Positions 12,501 through 27,500 of a stretch of 64,000 nt of DNA are shown in pieces (the first letter of the stretch is position 1; the number at the start of each line of letters is the position of its first letter). The stretch lies in assembly GCA_018398805.1 (NCBI GenBank), contig JAGFBZ010002567.1, forward strand, positions 863,501 to 927,500, written 5' to 3'. Position numbers and translations under genes: made by a program. The stretch comes from Hirundichthys speculiger. Taxonomy: Eukaryota > Chordata > Actinopteri > Beloniformes > Exocoetidae. Under the pieces are notes generated by a model. That model worked only from the letters and a program-made list of their open reading frames with translations. It was not told the DNA's origin and did no database searches.

Positions 12501-15500
12501 AGATGTTGGGACAGTGGCACAAGACGGTGTCTTTAAATTAGTTGCAATCATTTCACATTGGGACTTCCAGTAAAGAGAAGCTCATATATACACACCATCT
12601 TGAACATCTGTTCACAGATACACATCAAACATAAAACGTTAAATCATCAGTTGTCTTTTTAGCATCATTTGAACAACTGCCTGACACTGGCACCATATGA
12701 GGCTACTCTGACTCAACTACCGGGCATGGCACAACCTGACTGCTAGCATGATGTTTGCTGATCAGAGCATTCTCTTGCCACCCCTTATTCTACTCTCTTT
12801 TATTCTCATCATCCATCAAACTTACATCCGGGCTCTCACACCACAGGCTAGGACTGACCGAGCATCTACCCTGGTGAGGCTCCAAGAGACCATCAAACAA
12901 CAACCCCAGGGACTTTTGTCAAAGCAGATTGAACCATTGCTATTAGATACTGAAAGACAATAGAGTTGTCCTATCCCTCTTTGTCACTCTCTTTCTGGCG
13001 CGCTGGTGATGAGAAGCCTGAAGCAGTAATAAGGGACCTTTTAGTTTGGGTGATTAACCAGAATTGGCAAGGATGGGAAACGGAGGGGGGTTGGTGAGGG
13101 TGGCTGAGCCAGAAACTGGGCAGAGACCGGGAGTGGTACTGAGTGGGCCTCGGATGGCTGGGACCGCCTGATCCTGGGAGCTGGGGATTTGGCCAATGTG
13201 AGACAGAAATGTGAGAGAAAGGCCAGCATGAAAGGATGAGAACTTGGCCTGATTTAACAGTAGGGAATTGAGGCAGGGATCCTTACTCAAATTAACTGAG
13301 ATCTTGACACAATATTTCACTATTCAATCATTTTTCACTGAGAAACATGCAACAACCAGCCTTGTTAAACACCAAGTGTAGATGTAATGAGGGCTGCAGT
13401 CTGTAAAACATTCAGTTTTATTTTAGTTCGAGCCGAGCTGACTAAACTTGAAAGGGCCAGTGCCACTGTGGAAAGAGCGATGGGAATAGTAACACACTGT
13501 TGTGTTGAGTATTAAAGCACCCACCCCCTCGCATTTCGCACACATCTCTACCAAGCCATGATCAGTATGGGCTACCAGGCTGCTCTCAGTAAAATGTCTT
13601 CCCTTCACAAAAGGCACTTTAACTTTGCACGCCATTGTGGCATTCAAAGACAAAGTAGCTTTTCTTGTAGCTCTCCTTAAGACAAAGTTTGACATTTAAG
13701 GAAGTGCATTTATATCAATGCACCAAGTATGGGTGTAAACTGAACATTTTGCTAAGTATAGCTTTGCACGAAATCTGAAAGCAGAAGAAAACTACCATTC
13801 TGACTTTTAAAAGTCTATCTAAAATGTACTCACACAAAAATGTCTGTTTTTTTTTTTTATAGATTTTTCAGTCTTTTTTGGTTATTTTGCCCTATAACAA
13901 GGAAAAGATTAAAGTTGCTGCTGACAAATGTTTAATGGTTTAAATAATATATACTAATACATACATAATTAGCAGCATACTTTATACTGATAATATGGAC
14001 ATTATAGAATATTGAGGGAACGCAAGACTTTTTCTGCTTCAGCAATTTTACTTTCCAGGTTACTCCTTTAATGTAAACATTTCAGACTGTTGTGAAAAAA
14101 AAGAAAGAAAAGGAAACTTGGCAGATGATTCGATGAGAGCAAATTCAATTAGATCAAAGAGCCACTTAACATCAGAGACAGTACAACAGTTGTTCACAGC
14201 CAGCTCGGACAAGAACAACTTTTCCCCTTGTTTTTTTTTCAGTGTGATTGTCTGCTTTTCTTTCAATGAAGATGTACTCTCCAATTCTGATATTACTGAT
14301 TCTATACCGACATAAAGGCTCACTTCTTAGGAGTCATTATGCAACCCTGTTGTCTAAACCACTGTGCCTTGAGGCACAGCGTTTTTTCCCCCTCATGTGA
14401 AAATAATTCAAACCAAAGGACAAAGCCAAAACCTTCATGCATCACTACCAAGCATATGTAGAATCAGATCTGATAAAAGACATGACGTCAATAAAATAAG
14501 AGACTAATACCAGAAGGATATGAGTGAAGAACTGTTTAAGTGTATCCCAAAGCAGACCACAGACTACAAGTCTGACTATGAAAAAGGCTTTTTAAAGGAG
14601 AATCCACTAAACTGCACTTTATTAGTTAAAATGAAGTATTACGTACAGTAAAACTTGAGAGAGGAAAAGCTACTTGACCAAATGGCCAATTTACTAATAG
14701 TAGTTTGGAGCAGGAACATGTGGATAGCAGATTAAGCAACCAGTAACCAACAATCCCCAGTCTCTGCCCGAAATAGAAAACAGCATCAAGCAGAGCAGTG
14801 ACTACTTCATCAGTGTGGCTGAATGCAGGTGTGCTTACCAAGGTTATTTTTAAATCAGAATTTAGTGAAGGCTGTAACATTAAAAGAGTGAACGGGACAT
14901 GTTTTGCCTACTCTTGCATCACCTTGACTTATGGCCAGAAAATTCCTCCAATCTGATAGTTTGCTAAACTTATTACCAATGCTAATTACTCAAGAAGAAA
15001 GCAAGCATTATTAATGCCCTTCATTAATAATGCTTAATTAATGCTTAATTAATAAGGTCCACTTAAGAGTTACAAACAAAAAAAAGGACACGAGTAACAG
15101 GTGCTGATACTAGGTATACATGTTTATGCATTTATGTTTCTTACTGGTTTGTCTGTCTTTTCTGGCTGAAGATCAGACTCAAAGACTTGTTTCTGCAGGA
15201 GTTTGTGTAGGCCAGCTCGCTCCGAATATGTGCTCCAGCCATCCCCCTGACACCTTGAAAAACATGCACACATGCACGCCCACACACACACACAAGGCAA
15301 AGATCAACAGTTCAGCTTCAACAAAACACCACTAGACTTCTTATCAGTCTTCGATAACAACACAAACAGAAGTCTGATGCAAACACACTCATACAATGCA
15401 TGCATGTGTGCTATGTGTGCTTAAGAGAAATAGATAGCATGCCAATATATTACAGTTAAAGGGTTTACCTTCTGGAGACTACCAGCCATGGCTGTGTGTA

Positions 15501-18500
15501 ACTCTTAACACAGTCTCGTTACATGTGGATCCAACTCCACTCTGCAGAAAGATTAAGACAATAAAAAGATATTTGCATAAAACTACATGAAGGCAGACAA
15601 CTGAAAACTTTAAATTCTTCACTTATCTTCATCTGTATTTCATGGTCAAGCTGTCTACACATGAATTTAATTAACTAAGATAACAAATGTCACTGAATAT
15701 TTTTACAGTGAACAAAGGCATTCAAGCAATCTCATTTTCCTTGAATATTGTGAAACTGTATGAACAACTTTGAATAGTTTAGCTATTGTGAAATACTGTT
15801 TCTGTAAGCTGATATTTTTCCCTCCTCTAAAAACAGCATCTATGGGTTCTCCTGTTTGTTGGCCTATAACCCACCCTCCTTCTGGGACAGAGTGGCGAAT
15901 GGTACGACACTCCTTCTCCACCAGTTCCACTTTCAGGTCATCGTCAGGAAAGTCTCCAAGTTCTTGCATCAGAGCTGCGTCTCCACTTCTCAACTGTGAC
16001 ATCAGGAACTCCTCCAGGTCCAAGGGTTCTACTGCGTCATACGTCTGAGGCTGAAGGATCCAGGGAAGATGGGGAACACATGTTATTGAGAAAGAAAAGG
16101 AGTGAGAGAAGCATAAGAATAATCAGAAAATGTCACATGGTAAATATCCAGAATATTCACTGAAGCACATAATCAACTGTATGCTGATAATCAGGCTAAA
16201 GGGTGACAAAAGAAAAATAGCACTGGCTGAATATCAGGGCACAATGCAGAGTAATAACATGCAGACAGCAGTAATCTCAAATCTAAAATGAGCAGGAAAT
16301 GTTTGGAGAACAAGAAACCAAAGTGGAACCAAACATGTTGAATCATGACTGTTTCTATTACCTCAAACCTGTCCAGGAACTATAGATACAAACACACATG
16401 TAAATAGAAACTGACTTGTGTTGAATGGCTTTTTTTTTTTCTTTTCCTTTTCTCTATGAGCCTAACCTGATGCAGAACATCTAAAATCCCATACTCTGCT
16501 ACAGCACTTTAATGGCAAAGTTGTTATTTTTAATGTACAGTTAAAATGTACAACTTAGAAACAGTGCATATGGTTATAGGTACCATTAACACACAATGCT
16601 ACTAATTCCCATTCTGACTTCAAAGGGGTGGAAAAGTTGCGCCTGTTATTTTTAACCAGGTCACAGCAGAGTGTGCATGAATAAATATTATATATATGTA
16701 CATATATATTTCTTTTTTGTGTGTGTGTGTGGCTTGTTCTGCTTGGAAAAGAGGAACCTGTATGGAGCAGGTGTCCCTTTGAAAAGTGGCAGCGAACTGG
16801 GCAGATCACCATCTGATAACAGTCTACAGGCTGCATCTGTAAACATGCATCATGATATCATAATGAAAACGTGGGGGAAAAAAGCATTACCTACCCAGTC
16901 AACAGTATTGAGAACAAATATGTGTGTGCATCATAGTATTTAAAATATTTTGGATGAAATATTTTGTCATTCTATTATGCACATAATCCAACTAAAGTTA
17001 CAAGAGTACGGGTGTACAATATGTGCAGGAGATAGAGGGATAAAAAAAAAAATAGCCAGGCATGCCAGCCTGTGTCATACACACTAACAGATGAGTGTGC
17101 ACACATAAGGGGTGGGGAAAGCTACAGCAATAACATGAATCATTGTTCTTTGAACTTTTAAAAGCAGAGCAAATTCCATTTGCCTTCAGACATGTTTTTG
17201 CACATCAACGTAGCCTGATACGTATTTTTCTCTGCAAAGCAGTCGAGCCAATTGGCTCCCATGGCTGAGTAATGGTTACCATGGAACAGAGGCAACAATA
17301 CACACTTAGCTAAAGGGGGCAACTTTATCATTATCATTTTGAATAACAGACCCACAGATGGAACGCCTCCTTTCCATAGAAAGACTTTTTTCTTGTTTAA
17401 CTAAAATTAATGAATGCAAATCTATGCATGCTTCTGATGGGTTCTTGCTTCTATGTGGAGTTATCAGAGGGGCCACTAAGAAGCTGTGACTACTTGCAAA
17501 AGCAAATCCAAGGGTGTTTAAATCAGCTTACTCAATGAGGATTACAGAGGTGATGCACTGCATTAATTTATGATGCTAAAAACTTTTCAAAAAGCACAAT
17601 GAACTGCAAAATACACAAGGCAACATTTTGTGGAGGCATATACGTCAATATAGAGATAAACTCTTTTCAATGTCAAAAACAGATACATTTCTGATGATTT
17701 TATGTAAAAAAAATCCATTCAATAATATTAGAAAATCGACCAACACATGCATGCATATGTAAAGTGATTTTTTTTAAGTAAAAACAAAGCCATAAGACAC
17801 ACCAGACATGTAAATAAATCAACTCCAATAACATTTCTACAAAGTAGTACAAAATTAACCTGACCAGTGACTGACGTTCAAGCATATTAAAAAAAAATTC
17901 AAAGCTGACTGCAGCGCTCCAAACAAATATTAACAAACTTACCCTGTTGAAAACTGAAAAGTGCACCATAAAAAGGAAGTGTGCAAAATGGCGCACTCCG
18001 GATACGGGAACCCACACTACAGTGTGCTTCTACTGACGTTGAACGACTTTGTCTGAAACTAAGCCACTGCCCCGTTCACGTATCCATTTCAAATCCTCCT
18101 CACATTTTTAACATTTGACAAGACCAGGGAAGCTAAGAAGAAATCTTCAACATTACAAAAGTGGAATAGTTGTTAAAACTACCTAGAGTTAAAGTTTTGA
18201 GCATGAATGTTTTAACCAAAGCATGTTTGGAGGATAGTCTCAAGCTTTGAGCTTCACAGCTTCAAGTGACACGCCACAGCATATTAAAAGGAAGTGACAT
18301 CAGCAAGGCCTTCTTCCATCAACCAGTCTTTCAACACACAGGAAAAGAGGGTACGAACACACACACACACACACACACGCGCGCAAAAGCATGTGTGAAG
18401 ATCAGACTCAAAGACTTGAGTCATGCAGTCGATTCTTTTAATACCTCAACAAACCTAAGACAACAAATTCAGACAACATTGTTGTTGAGTTTTAGGCACA

Positions 18501-21500
18501 CAGAGGGAAAAAAAAAAAACAATCAGTAACAGTCAGCATGCCAATCTGTCTCGTGACTACAACAGACATTCCTCTGTCATCCCTGAGCTGAAAGGCATCA
18601 GGCATCACTACTGAGTAATGGGAAACTACCATCCTAGAGATTATAGAATTAAAATCCTTGCTCAAATCCGGACATATTAAAGATCTGACTGCATAAGCTG
18701 CAAGGTAAGCAGGCTGCATCCAGTGCCTGTCAGTAGGCAAGGCTCTGACCCATTTCCCAAGCAGGTTAGAGATTAACCATGATGGATGTCCCTCGCTAAG
18801 GTGGAGTGGATGCTCCAAGCACTGCTGCTGCTCCAAGCTTAACAACTGACACATTGAGGGGTCTGTAAAAGGCCTTCAGTTAAAACAGACAACTCAGGAA
18901 ACATGACACCCAAAAAGTTTAGAAAAGGTAAAACGATAAATATATAGAGGCAGAGAAAATGGAGGAAAGGTGAGGGAAAAGGCAGACATTGAAAAAACTA
19001 GGAGGAGTGAAAAATGGGTAGCTTGGAGGCAGAGACATGGGCTCAGAGGATACCACACAGAGACTAGCTGTGAAGCGGGAACAAATCCCTGCAAAGGATT
19101 ACAGTACATCATTCAGTCTGCTTTCTTAAGTGAGGAGGAATCACGGTTATTTGTCTGTTAGGCTTCAACCGGCAAGGCAAGAAACCAGTCTGCAATAATA
19201 GTGTCAACCCACAACAGAAACTAAAGGACACTGAGTTTTCCAAACCATGTTATGGTATGCGGCATGTTAATCCTTGGCTATGCCCTCATCCACTGTAAAG
19301 GGGGAAAAAAAAAAAGATTCTTTCTGATGAAGCTCAAATTTTATGCAGAAATGCACACAACTGCTTTTGCAAAAGCATTTAAATTGTCCTGTTGCAGAAT
19401 TGTTTGGATTCAAAAGAAAATCTTTGATGCTAGACAAGAAACTTAGTGTGATTTACTCTATGTTAATGACGGTCAAGAGGATGTAAGCATGATAACGTTA
19501 AAACCTCTTTACTGGGTTCTAGTATTAAGCAGAATTATTACAGTTGTGAGAGTGCAGCCTTATATAAAACATCTCTGCAAACCTTCTGGTCATAGTTCCC
19601 CCCCTAATGAAGCATTACATTAGTAAGTGCTGCAATTCAACATAGACCTTAGTCACTTTATCTTCACTGTGAAATATTTGAAGAAAAAAATCAGAAGTTG
19701 TTTTTTTTTTATTAATTTCATTGTGAGCTGCCTGCTGCTAATGATTAGCTCAAAGCTATCAGTAAATTCATCAAAGGCACAAACTAGGATGATCTGACAA
19801 CTTCCTACAGCATAAAACTCATACCATCTGCACTTTTCTTTTTTTTTTTAAAGAAGGAAACTCACCACAGTGAGGCAGACTGAGGACGAAGCAGTAGAGT
19901 TGTTTCGGCTGTGATGAAAACCATAGTTCCCACTGAAGTTACGTCTGATCTCTGCAGAGGAGTGTCTGAAACATACATTGAAAACACAGATTTGTGAGAT
20001 TTTAAGATCAGGAAGCAGAGAATAGTAAATCAGCATAAAATATTTGTTAAGGCAGAGGAATTACAAACATCTACCATAGCTTCTGTAAATTTTCTCAACA
20101 TGAATGCAGCAGTGTATCTTAACAAGAGATGCAACACCAACTCGCATTATATTAAACTGGTCAGCCATGCTGATTCTATTCAAACTAGTGTTCTCTCTCT
20201 ACAGAAAATAAATCTCTGCCGGCTGTGAAAAGGCTTTGTCATGCTGGCAACCATACAGGCACTGGAATAAATACAGTGTCCTGATTTAAGGGTCAAACCA
20301 GGCAGGAAATCAAGATGACACAGGAATGAAGAACTGTTCGAATATATTGGATAAATGGTGTTTGTGCATGCTTGTCTGTAGCTTTCCCTAAAAGAAGGGA
20401 TGAACATAAAATGACATGAACAGAGACACAGCCCTAATTTGTTGGACATATTCCATCTCCTCTGAGCTAGTTCACTCTCTATTTTTTTGTAATTAATCCA
20501 CTCTGTCATTAAAGCCTAACCAAAGTCTGCACAATAAGCCCTTTAAAGCACTTCAGTACAATGACAGAAGGCTAGTTTTGCATATATAAAAAATGTGCAA
20601 TCATATTTAATGTGTGTGAGCATGCAAGCGTTGCATCTGTCAGCATCAGAAACAGTTTATTGTGATATTTCCACAGAGCAAAGAGTTAAAGGGCAGAGAC
20701 TTGAGCAAATGGGTCACATTCCTGGCTGCTTCCCCTGTGGTCAATCTCATGAGTTCATTAAGTCCCCATGGCAATTGTTAGGACATCCCTGTTACCAATT
20801 ATCACTGTGAAACCATAACCGACAGCGGAATGGAGGAATGCTGGGATGTCAAACCCACTAAAGCAGCACAGACATGAAGCATGTAAGGAAACGTCATGCA
20901 AATAAAACTAGCACATTCTTCAAAGACAAAAAAAAAAACAAAAAACAAAACAACTCACTGACACATCATTTCTTTCCTGGATTAGGCAGTTTACATGCTA
21001 TAATGAACTTGGCCTCAACCTACTTTGATTATGCTGTTGATATCAGAATCTCCACACCCATCAATCACCTAACATGCCAAGTCAGTGCAGAAAAAGAATG
21101 TTAAGCGAGGCTGTGGCACGGATGGAAGAAGTATAAACAAATGTACAAAAAGAGCAAAGTCCAACAGGGCAACAGCATTTTATTTAACCAGATAACTACT
21201 CTGATGTTATAAAAGAAACTACAAATATCAAGACAAAGGTTAAGAAGGCAACACTACAAAGTAATGGACAAAGACAGCTCAGTGATGCAAATTTATGAGC
21301 TACATTGCCATAAACCGTATGAACATAAAAATGAATCACAAGATACATTATATTACAGAATATGCCTTTCTCCATAAGTAGCCACAGACAGACAAATGCA
21401 CGTCAGAGGAATCCCCATCCGCATGTTCAGCTTTTGTTCTGTTATTACTAGCAAACAACAGTGACACTGTGTAATTCACACTCATAACCTTTTAACCTAG

Positions 21501-24500
21501 ATAATTTAACCCTATAACTTTACACAGGTATACACAAACACCCACACCTAATGGTTGTGCAGTTCTTCCATAGTCTTGCTGGCAGGCCACTGAACAGGTT
21601 TGTCTGGAGCAGTGCAGTTGTGGACAGTGGTCACAGTCTTCACAGGCCTACATCTTATGCTGCTGATATTTACAGCAAATGTTTTAAATAGGGGTGCACG
21701 ATAACTATCGGGCCGATAACAGGAAATTATGACGTCATCCCGATAACTCCGATATCATGACGAATAGCCCCGATAACATATATATTTTTGTCAACATGGC
21801 AGTGCCTCGCTACCTTTGAGCCTTGAATGACCGGCAGTGGATGTTATGTTCAAATCACAAAAACGATTACTCAATAAGGAAAATCAAGAATACCCCCTCA
21901 TGCCAGAAAACAACTCGTTAACTCTGTCATAATTTTAATAGTTGCTGACTTGAATTGATATTCGCAGAATTTTCCCACATGTTACACATAAAAAAAGAAA
22001 AAAAATAGAAAAGGCTGAAAGAACGACTAGCAAACGAGGGAACGTGAGAATTTACGTTACACCTTGAAAGCAGCCTGCAGCACAGCTCACTGATCACAAC
22101 AAACATGGCAACGTGGAGCTTCGTTAAAGTTTCAGAAGAAGATAGTTTGGTGGTTATTTCTGACGAATCCTCCGAGCAAATTCTACGAGGAGGGAAGCAC
22201 AAGCATAAGCTTTAATACGTAAAACCCGATCGGCCACCTACAACATAACAATCGCTTCCATGGAGTTTTGAAATCGCGCTAACTTGAGCGAACGGAAGCT
22301 AATGCTAACGTGCGCAAGCCAGCAGCAGTCTCTCCCCCCGTCATTCCTCTCATCTAAAGCTTCCATGAGATTAAAAAATAAAAAATAAAAACTACTGAAC
22401 CTCATTTACTTCAATTAAAGGTATTAATTTAAATGGAACCACAAGCCAAAATCCTTTAAATGTTAATCTTTTTCCATTTGTAATTTTGATGCATGTATTT
22501 CCATCAGTGCAAGGAGCCTTTTTTTTTTTTATATATATCAGTCAGTAATGCACCTTATCTAAGTTAATGTGAGATATCAAATAGGTTTGTCTGATAGCTT
22601 TACAAAAATGTTTGAGAGGCTTGCCAATAGTTTTTCTTTGGAAAAAATAAATAACTGTTCATTTAAAAAGTCAAAACTATTTTTGGTTTTGTTCATAGTA
22701 TTGATGTAATGATCTTAGGTATATGTGTGTGTTATCGGTTATCGGTATCGGCCGTTAGGAGCTGAAAGTTTTCGGTTATCGGTATCGGTTTTAAAAAACA
22801 GTTATCGTGCATCCCTAGTTTTGAGTAACCTAAATCTGCTCATAATGCTATGTGTCAAACTGCACAAGCTGCTGGAGCCTGAAGGAGCTGCAGGTAAGAA
22901 ATCAAAGCTCCAGAAAACTCCTACTCAACACAAGCTATCGTGATTCTCTGCATTCATATCTGTAGGGATGTCCTGACGACTCCCTCACATGGCCTGCTCC
23001 TCAGTCAAGTTGATTTCTCTTTGAGATTTTACTGCCGCTGAGATTTCAGCGGCATTGATGTTAAAATACTGCTCTATATTTTCTGTTTCTGTCAGATGCA
23101 TACTGTCAAGAGAAAAAAAAGATCTAAGCAAAAGCAAAAAATAAAAAATACAATTATTTTTTGCCCAAGGGCATATTTTTTTAAGTGCATATTTTTTTAA
23201 GTTTGCACCCAAGATGATTTCAAATCTGTAAAACATATAAATAACACAGTTCTGTGAAGGGACATGCCCTGTCCAGGGTATAAACTGAGCTCTTTAATGT
23301 TCTGTCAACAATACGTGCCCTCCCTCTGCATGTTTCTTTACCACTGGCAAGACTAAAGTCATGGTATTCAGAAAAAAAATACACAATCTACAAGAACCAC
23401 AATGTGTAAGTGTGCACATACATGCACAAGGGGGATTGTTAGCTTACGCTGAATGACGAGCATTAGGGTCCTATCTATAAAAAGATCAGCAAAGGAAAGC
23501 AGTAATCAGCTCTTGCCAGCAGGGCCAAGCTGACATTATTTCACCAGTAGCAGACAAACAGCTTGACACAGCAGGCAACATCTGTCTCTCTCTTCAGCAG
23601 GCCTCTCCTGGCATCTTTTGTAACACAAAACCAAAGCTCTTGTCAGGATAAAAACAGAGCTCAGGATTTTAGTCATTTAGCTAAATTATACCAAAGGCAG
23701 CTTGACTCATGAGCCCGACAGAAACTGGAGTCTTGATGATTACTTTTTACTAAAACCTCAAAGACGCGATCGCTGGTCAATTTATTATTTTTCTATAAGA
23801 TCGGCCACAAGTCCAGACTTCAAAGGGGCAAATATTTGACTTTCAGCAATACTTTTATGGCTTTTCAACTGGCAGGACACAAAGTTCATGAGCACTACGC
23901 ATGAACTGGGCCTTACCCTGATGTCAAAAAAGTTTCTTTTTCAAGTCAACCACAATGGTCTAAAATGGCAGCTTCTGGGGTTTTTGAACCTCATTACAAA
24001 ACAGAGCTTCAGGTTTAAGATCTCTGAGAATAACCACAATGGCATTCATCAAACACACACACACTTTGCCACTGTTCCTTCAAATCAGTGATGTCATCCT
24101 ACACAAGCTAGTGAAAATTAGAAATGCATCAGGGACTTCTATGCAGTTAAATCACTCCCAGATTATGTCATTTGCAACTCTATTTACTGAACTCCATTGT
24201 ACAGTCAGAATTAAATAGAGATTTCAGGCCGATATACTGTGTAATCATTTTGCAGCATTGCACAGTCATTCACTCTCCAGTTTTAAAAATGCAGGACATG
24301 ATCTAAAGGTGACAAATCTAAAAACCGTGAAGTTAGCAATATTTCATAATAAGATCAGGCAAGGGAAGGTGAAATCCATCTGTAACGAGTGCATGTAGAG
24401 TTAACAGATGTATCATAGCCTTGATGTTAAGCTAAATCACAGACTATCTGTGTTAAAATGTCAAATGACTTTTATTAGAAATGCACTCTTTCTCACTGAA

Positions 24501-27500
24501 CTCAACGCCTGATGACAAAAATTGCCCGTTTGGTTTTCTTTGGCGTTTTTCCATGAGATATAATTAGAAAAGATTATCAACAGTGATGAGGATGATGCTT
24601 TTACAACAGCTGCTCTCGGTGGAGTTGATGTTAAACTGGAATTAAAAATGACAGCCTACAGAGGCTTAAAAGGAAAAAAACTGAGAAGATCATTATGCAC
24701 ACAGTTAAAGGGCACATTTTTTAAAAATCACAATCACCACATTTTTTGATGGAAAATATATCATGAATCATACCGTGCACATCAAATAATGCTATTCCAG
24801 CTATATTATGTCCTGTCAGACCACTCATTTGTCAACTAATTGATCAACATCATCGATTATCGATAATCGATTATTACTCACTTGACTAATTGATGCATTA
24901 CTGAACAACAAACTGCTTCATTAAAAAAGTCAGCATTATTATTTCAGCAGCATAGATCAGTGGTTCTAATATTGTCATATTCACTTATCTGATGTTCACT
25001 CTCACTTTTGTGAAAATTAGATCATCCTTCAAAAAACAGAAAGACCACATCTCTTATTTTTTGAAAAGGACATTAGGGAAAAGTGTTTTATCATTAATCA
25101 GAATGAAACATTTTTGTTTAAGCAGCGTTGTGAGTGAAATATTTATGACATGTCAAATATGCCCTTAATCTGTCACCAATCCAGTTAGACTTCAAGCTAC
25201 AGGGGGTAATTAAATCTGAAAATTAGACACCTGCAGGTGTTATATCATCCTGTGTGATTATTATTACATTAGATTATGCCAGGAGACAAATCCCTAAATT
25301 ATCTATCAGCACTGAAGCTGTGAAATTTCTGAAATATCTCAGGAAATCTACTAAGTGAAAAGTCCCACTATGAATTCTGGGGTTGAAACCTTCGATTATC
25401 CCACCCAGCGGGGAAAAGTCTGGGCCCATTTTCTTACATCATACATGGCAGGCCTGCACTTGCAGTGTCTGCATATGTGCTCCTGTAAGTATTTATGCCT
25501 TCAGTCCACACTGATTCTGAAAAACTGAAATATTGCTACATCCAGATGTGTCTCTGATGAAAAGGCCCCAAAGACAGACAAATGCACAACTTTAAGCAAC
25601 ATTATCCATATCTACTCCTCGTGACGTTAGTCCCATCAGGCACACTGCTGTGTCTACAGCTGCTTCTATTAGTTTTATGAATTCTACCTGCCAGGTGGAG
25701 GTGAGTCCAGAACGCTGAAACGTCCTCTCCTTTCAAGCACAATCCTTTCCTCCTTATCTGAGCCAAGGAAGAAACAGGAAAACAGAAGGCGGCATCGTAT
25801 ATTTAAAAAGAGGAGAAAGGCAGACCGAAGGGATGCCCCCAGTGTGAGTCTCATACTATCATGCGTCTCCAGGCTTAATGGGTCTTATTACTATCAGTAA
25901 CATCACGACTCAGCTTCCTGTTGAAGGGAGGCACACACAAACACAGCAGCCATTTGGCAGGACCCAGGTCACAGGAGGCCCAGTACAAGAAAAAGTGTCC
26001 AAGAGAGCTAAACTTGCAGCTGTGTTTTAATATATTATCTACAGAATGAGTCATATATCTAAAGGTTTTTGAAAGTTGTTCATATTTACACCTTCCTCTC
26101 TTCGTAACTCAATAGCCCACTAACAGACACGAGGGTTAACAGATGTCATCAGCTGAACACCCAGAGGAAATCAGATGAAACTCCATCCTGAGCCACTCCC
26201 GCCTTAAGAGTATTGAGCAAAGAGGCCCCATGTCCACAGCTGTCCTCACACCTGTTACCATATGGTTGCAAATCACATCATATTAAGTAAGTAGCTACCT
26301 CTCAGCGCTTCACCAAAACCTCAACACCGTCCCATTTGTATGCATGTTAGTGTGTTTTCCATTTTCTTTCTGACAAAGACTCACACATCTTCATGATTCC
26401 CTTTTTTTATTTATGTGCTCATGAAGAAACAAACATTTCCTGGTTTAAAACTGCCATTTGAAAAACGTGAAGTGAAACCAGTGAGTGACAGAGTGTCCTC
26501 GGTTTACAGGATTTCCTTCGCACTCCATCCTGATAAAGACGTCAAAGGAGGAAGGGCTCATGAGATGATTAGAATGGTTAAGGGATGCATAGATAAATAA
26601 TTTTTTGACCTGATATTTACAGGGAAAAAAACACCGTCCACAGTCATGGCTTGCATTAGTATGGTCTTTCATCCTCATATGCGCTGCATGCTGGAGTTAA
26701 AACTTGTGACCACTGTTCCTCTTTGTACAACAGCTTGTGCCTGTCTAGCCTTTGTTGCTGTGATTGCAGTTTTGTTTTGTTTTGTTTGAGCAATGCAGAC
26801 ACAGTTTAATACACAAAATAACTGTGTGAAATAACACATTCCAGACTGAAAATATTAAAATCAGTTACAAATCATAAAAACTGGAGCTTTGATTTGAGTA
26901 CATTCCCTGATCTGTCTGCATCACATGTAGTTTTTGAACAGACAGAAGATTGAGATCAGGTTTAGTAAAGGCTTTGGTAAAGTTTTTGCTTTCGTAAAAG
27001 GTTACTTTGGGTGATACGTTTAAGGTTATTGTCCTGCTCAATGATCCAGTGCTATTTACTCAGCTTTCAGACGCTTGGATATGAGTACACAGACTGAACT
27101 GCATTAATCATGCTGTGTATCTCAGTGGTGAAATTATTAATAAATTCCAGTGTTCCAGGACCTTTGCAGCTATATATACCCCAACTAACCATCAAGCTGA
27201 CAGGCATGGTAGCTCAGCTCAGCAATTCTTCCTTTTTTTCTTTTTAAACTCCCTCTCTTTTCTTCTATTTGGCATTTTTGAACGTTCATAGATTCACTGA
27301 TAGATCTTTGCTTCAGAGCTCTATTTTTTGAGTAAAGCTGCATCTGGCCTCTGTGTTTGAGGTTTACTTTTTATTCTGAAACTTCAGAGGTTCTAATTAT
27401 GAATAACTCTTTTGATAACTGACAAACAGTCATACATGTCCTCCTTTATAGACAGCACTTTTGAGTAGTTGCTTGTTCATTAAAATGACTTCATGGTACT

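Noticed and set aside
18492..18854. 120-codon minus-strand open frame in dock8 intron 2
   Set aside because: No family resemblance, no splice context, and composition matches surrounding intron DNA.
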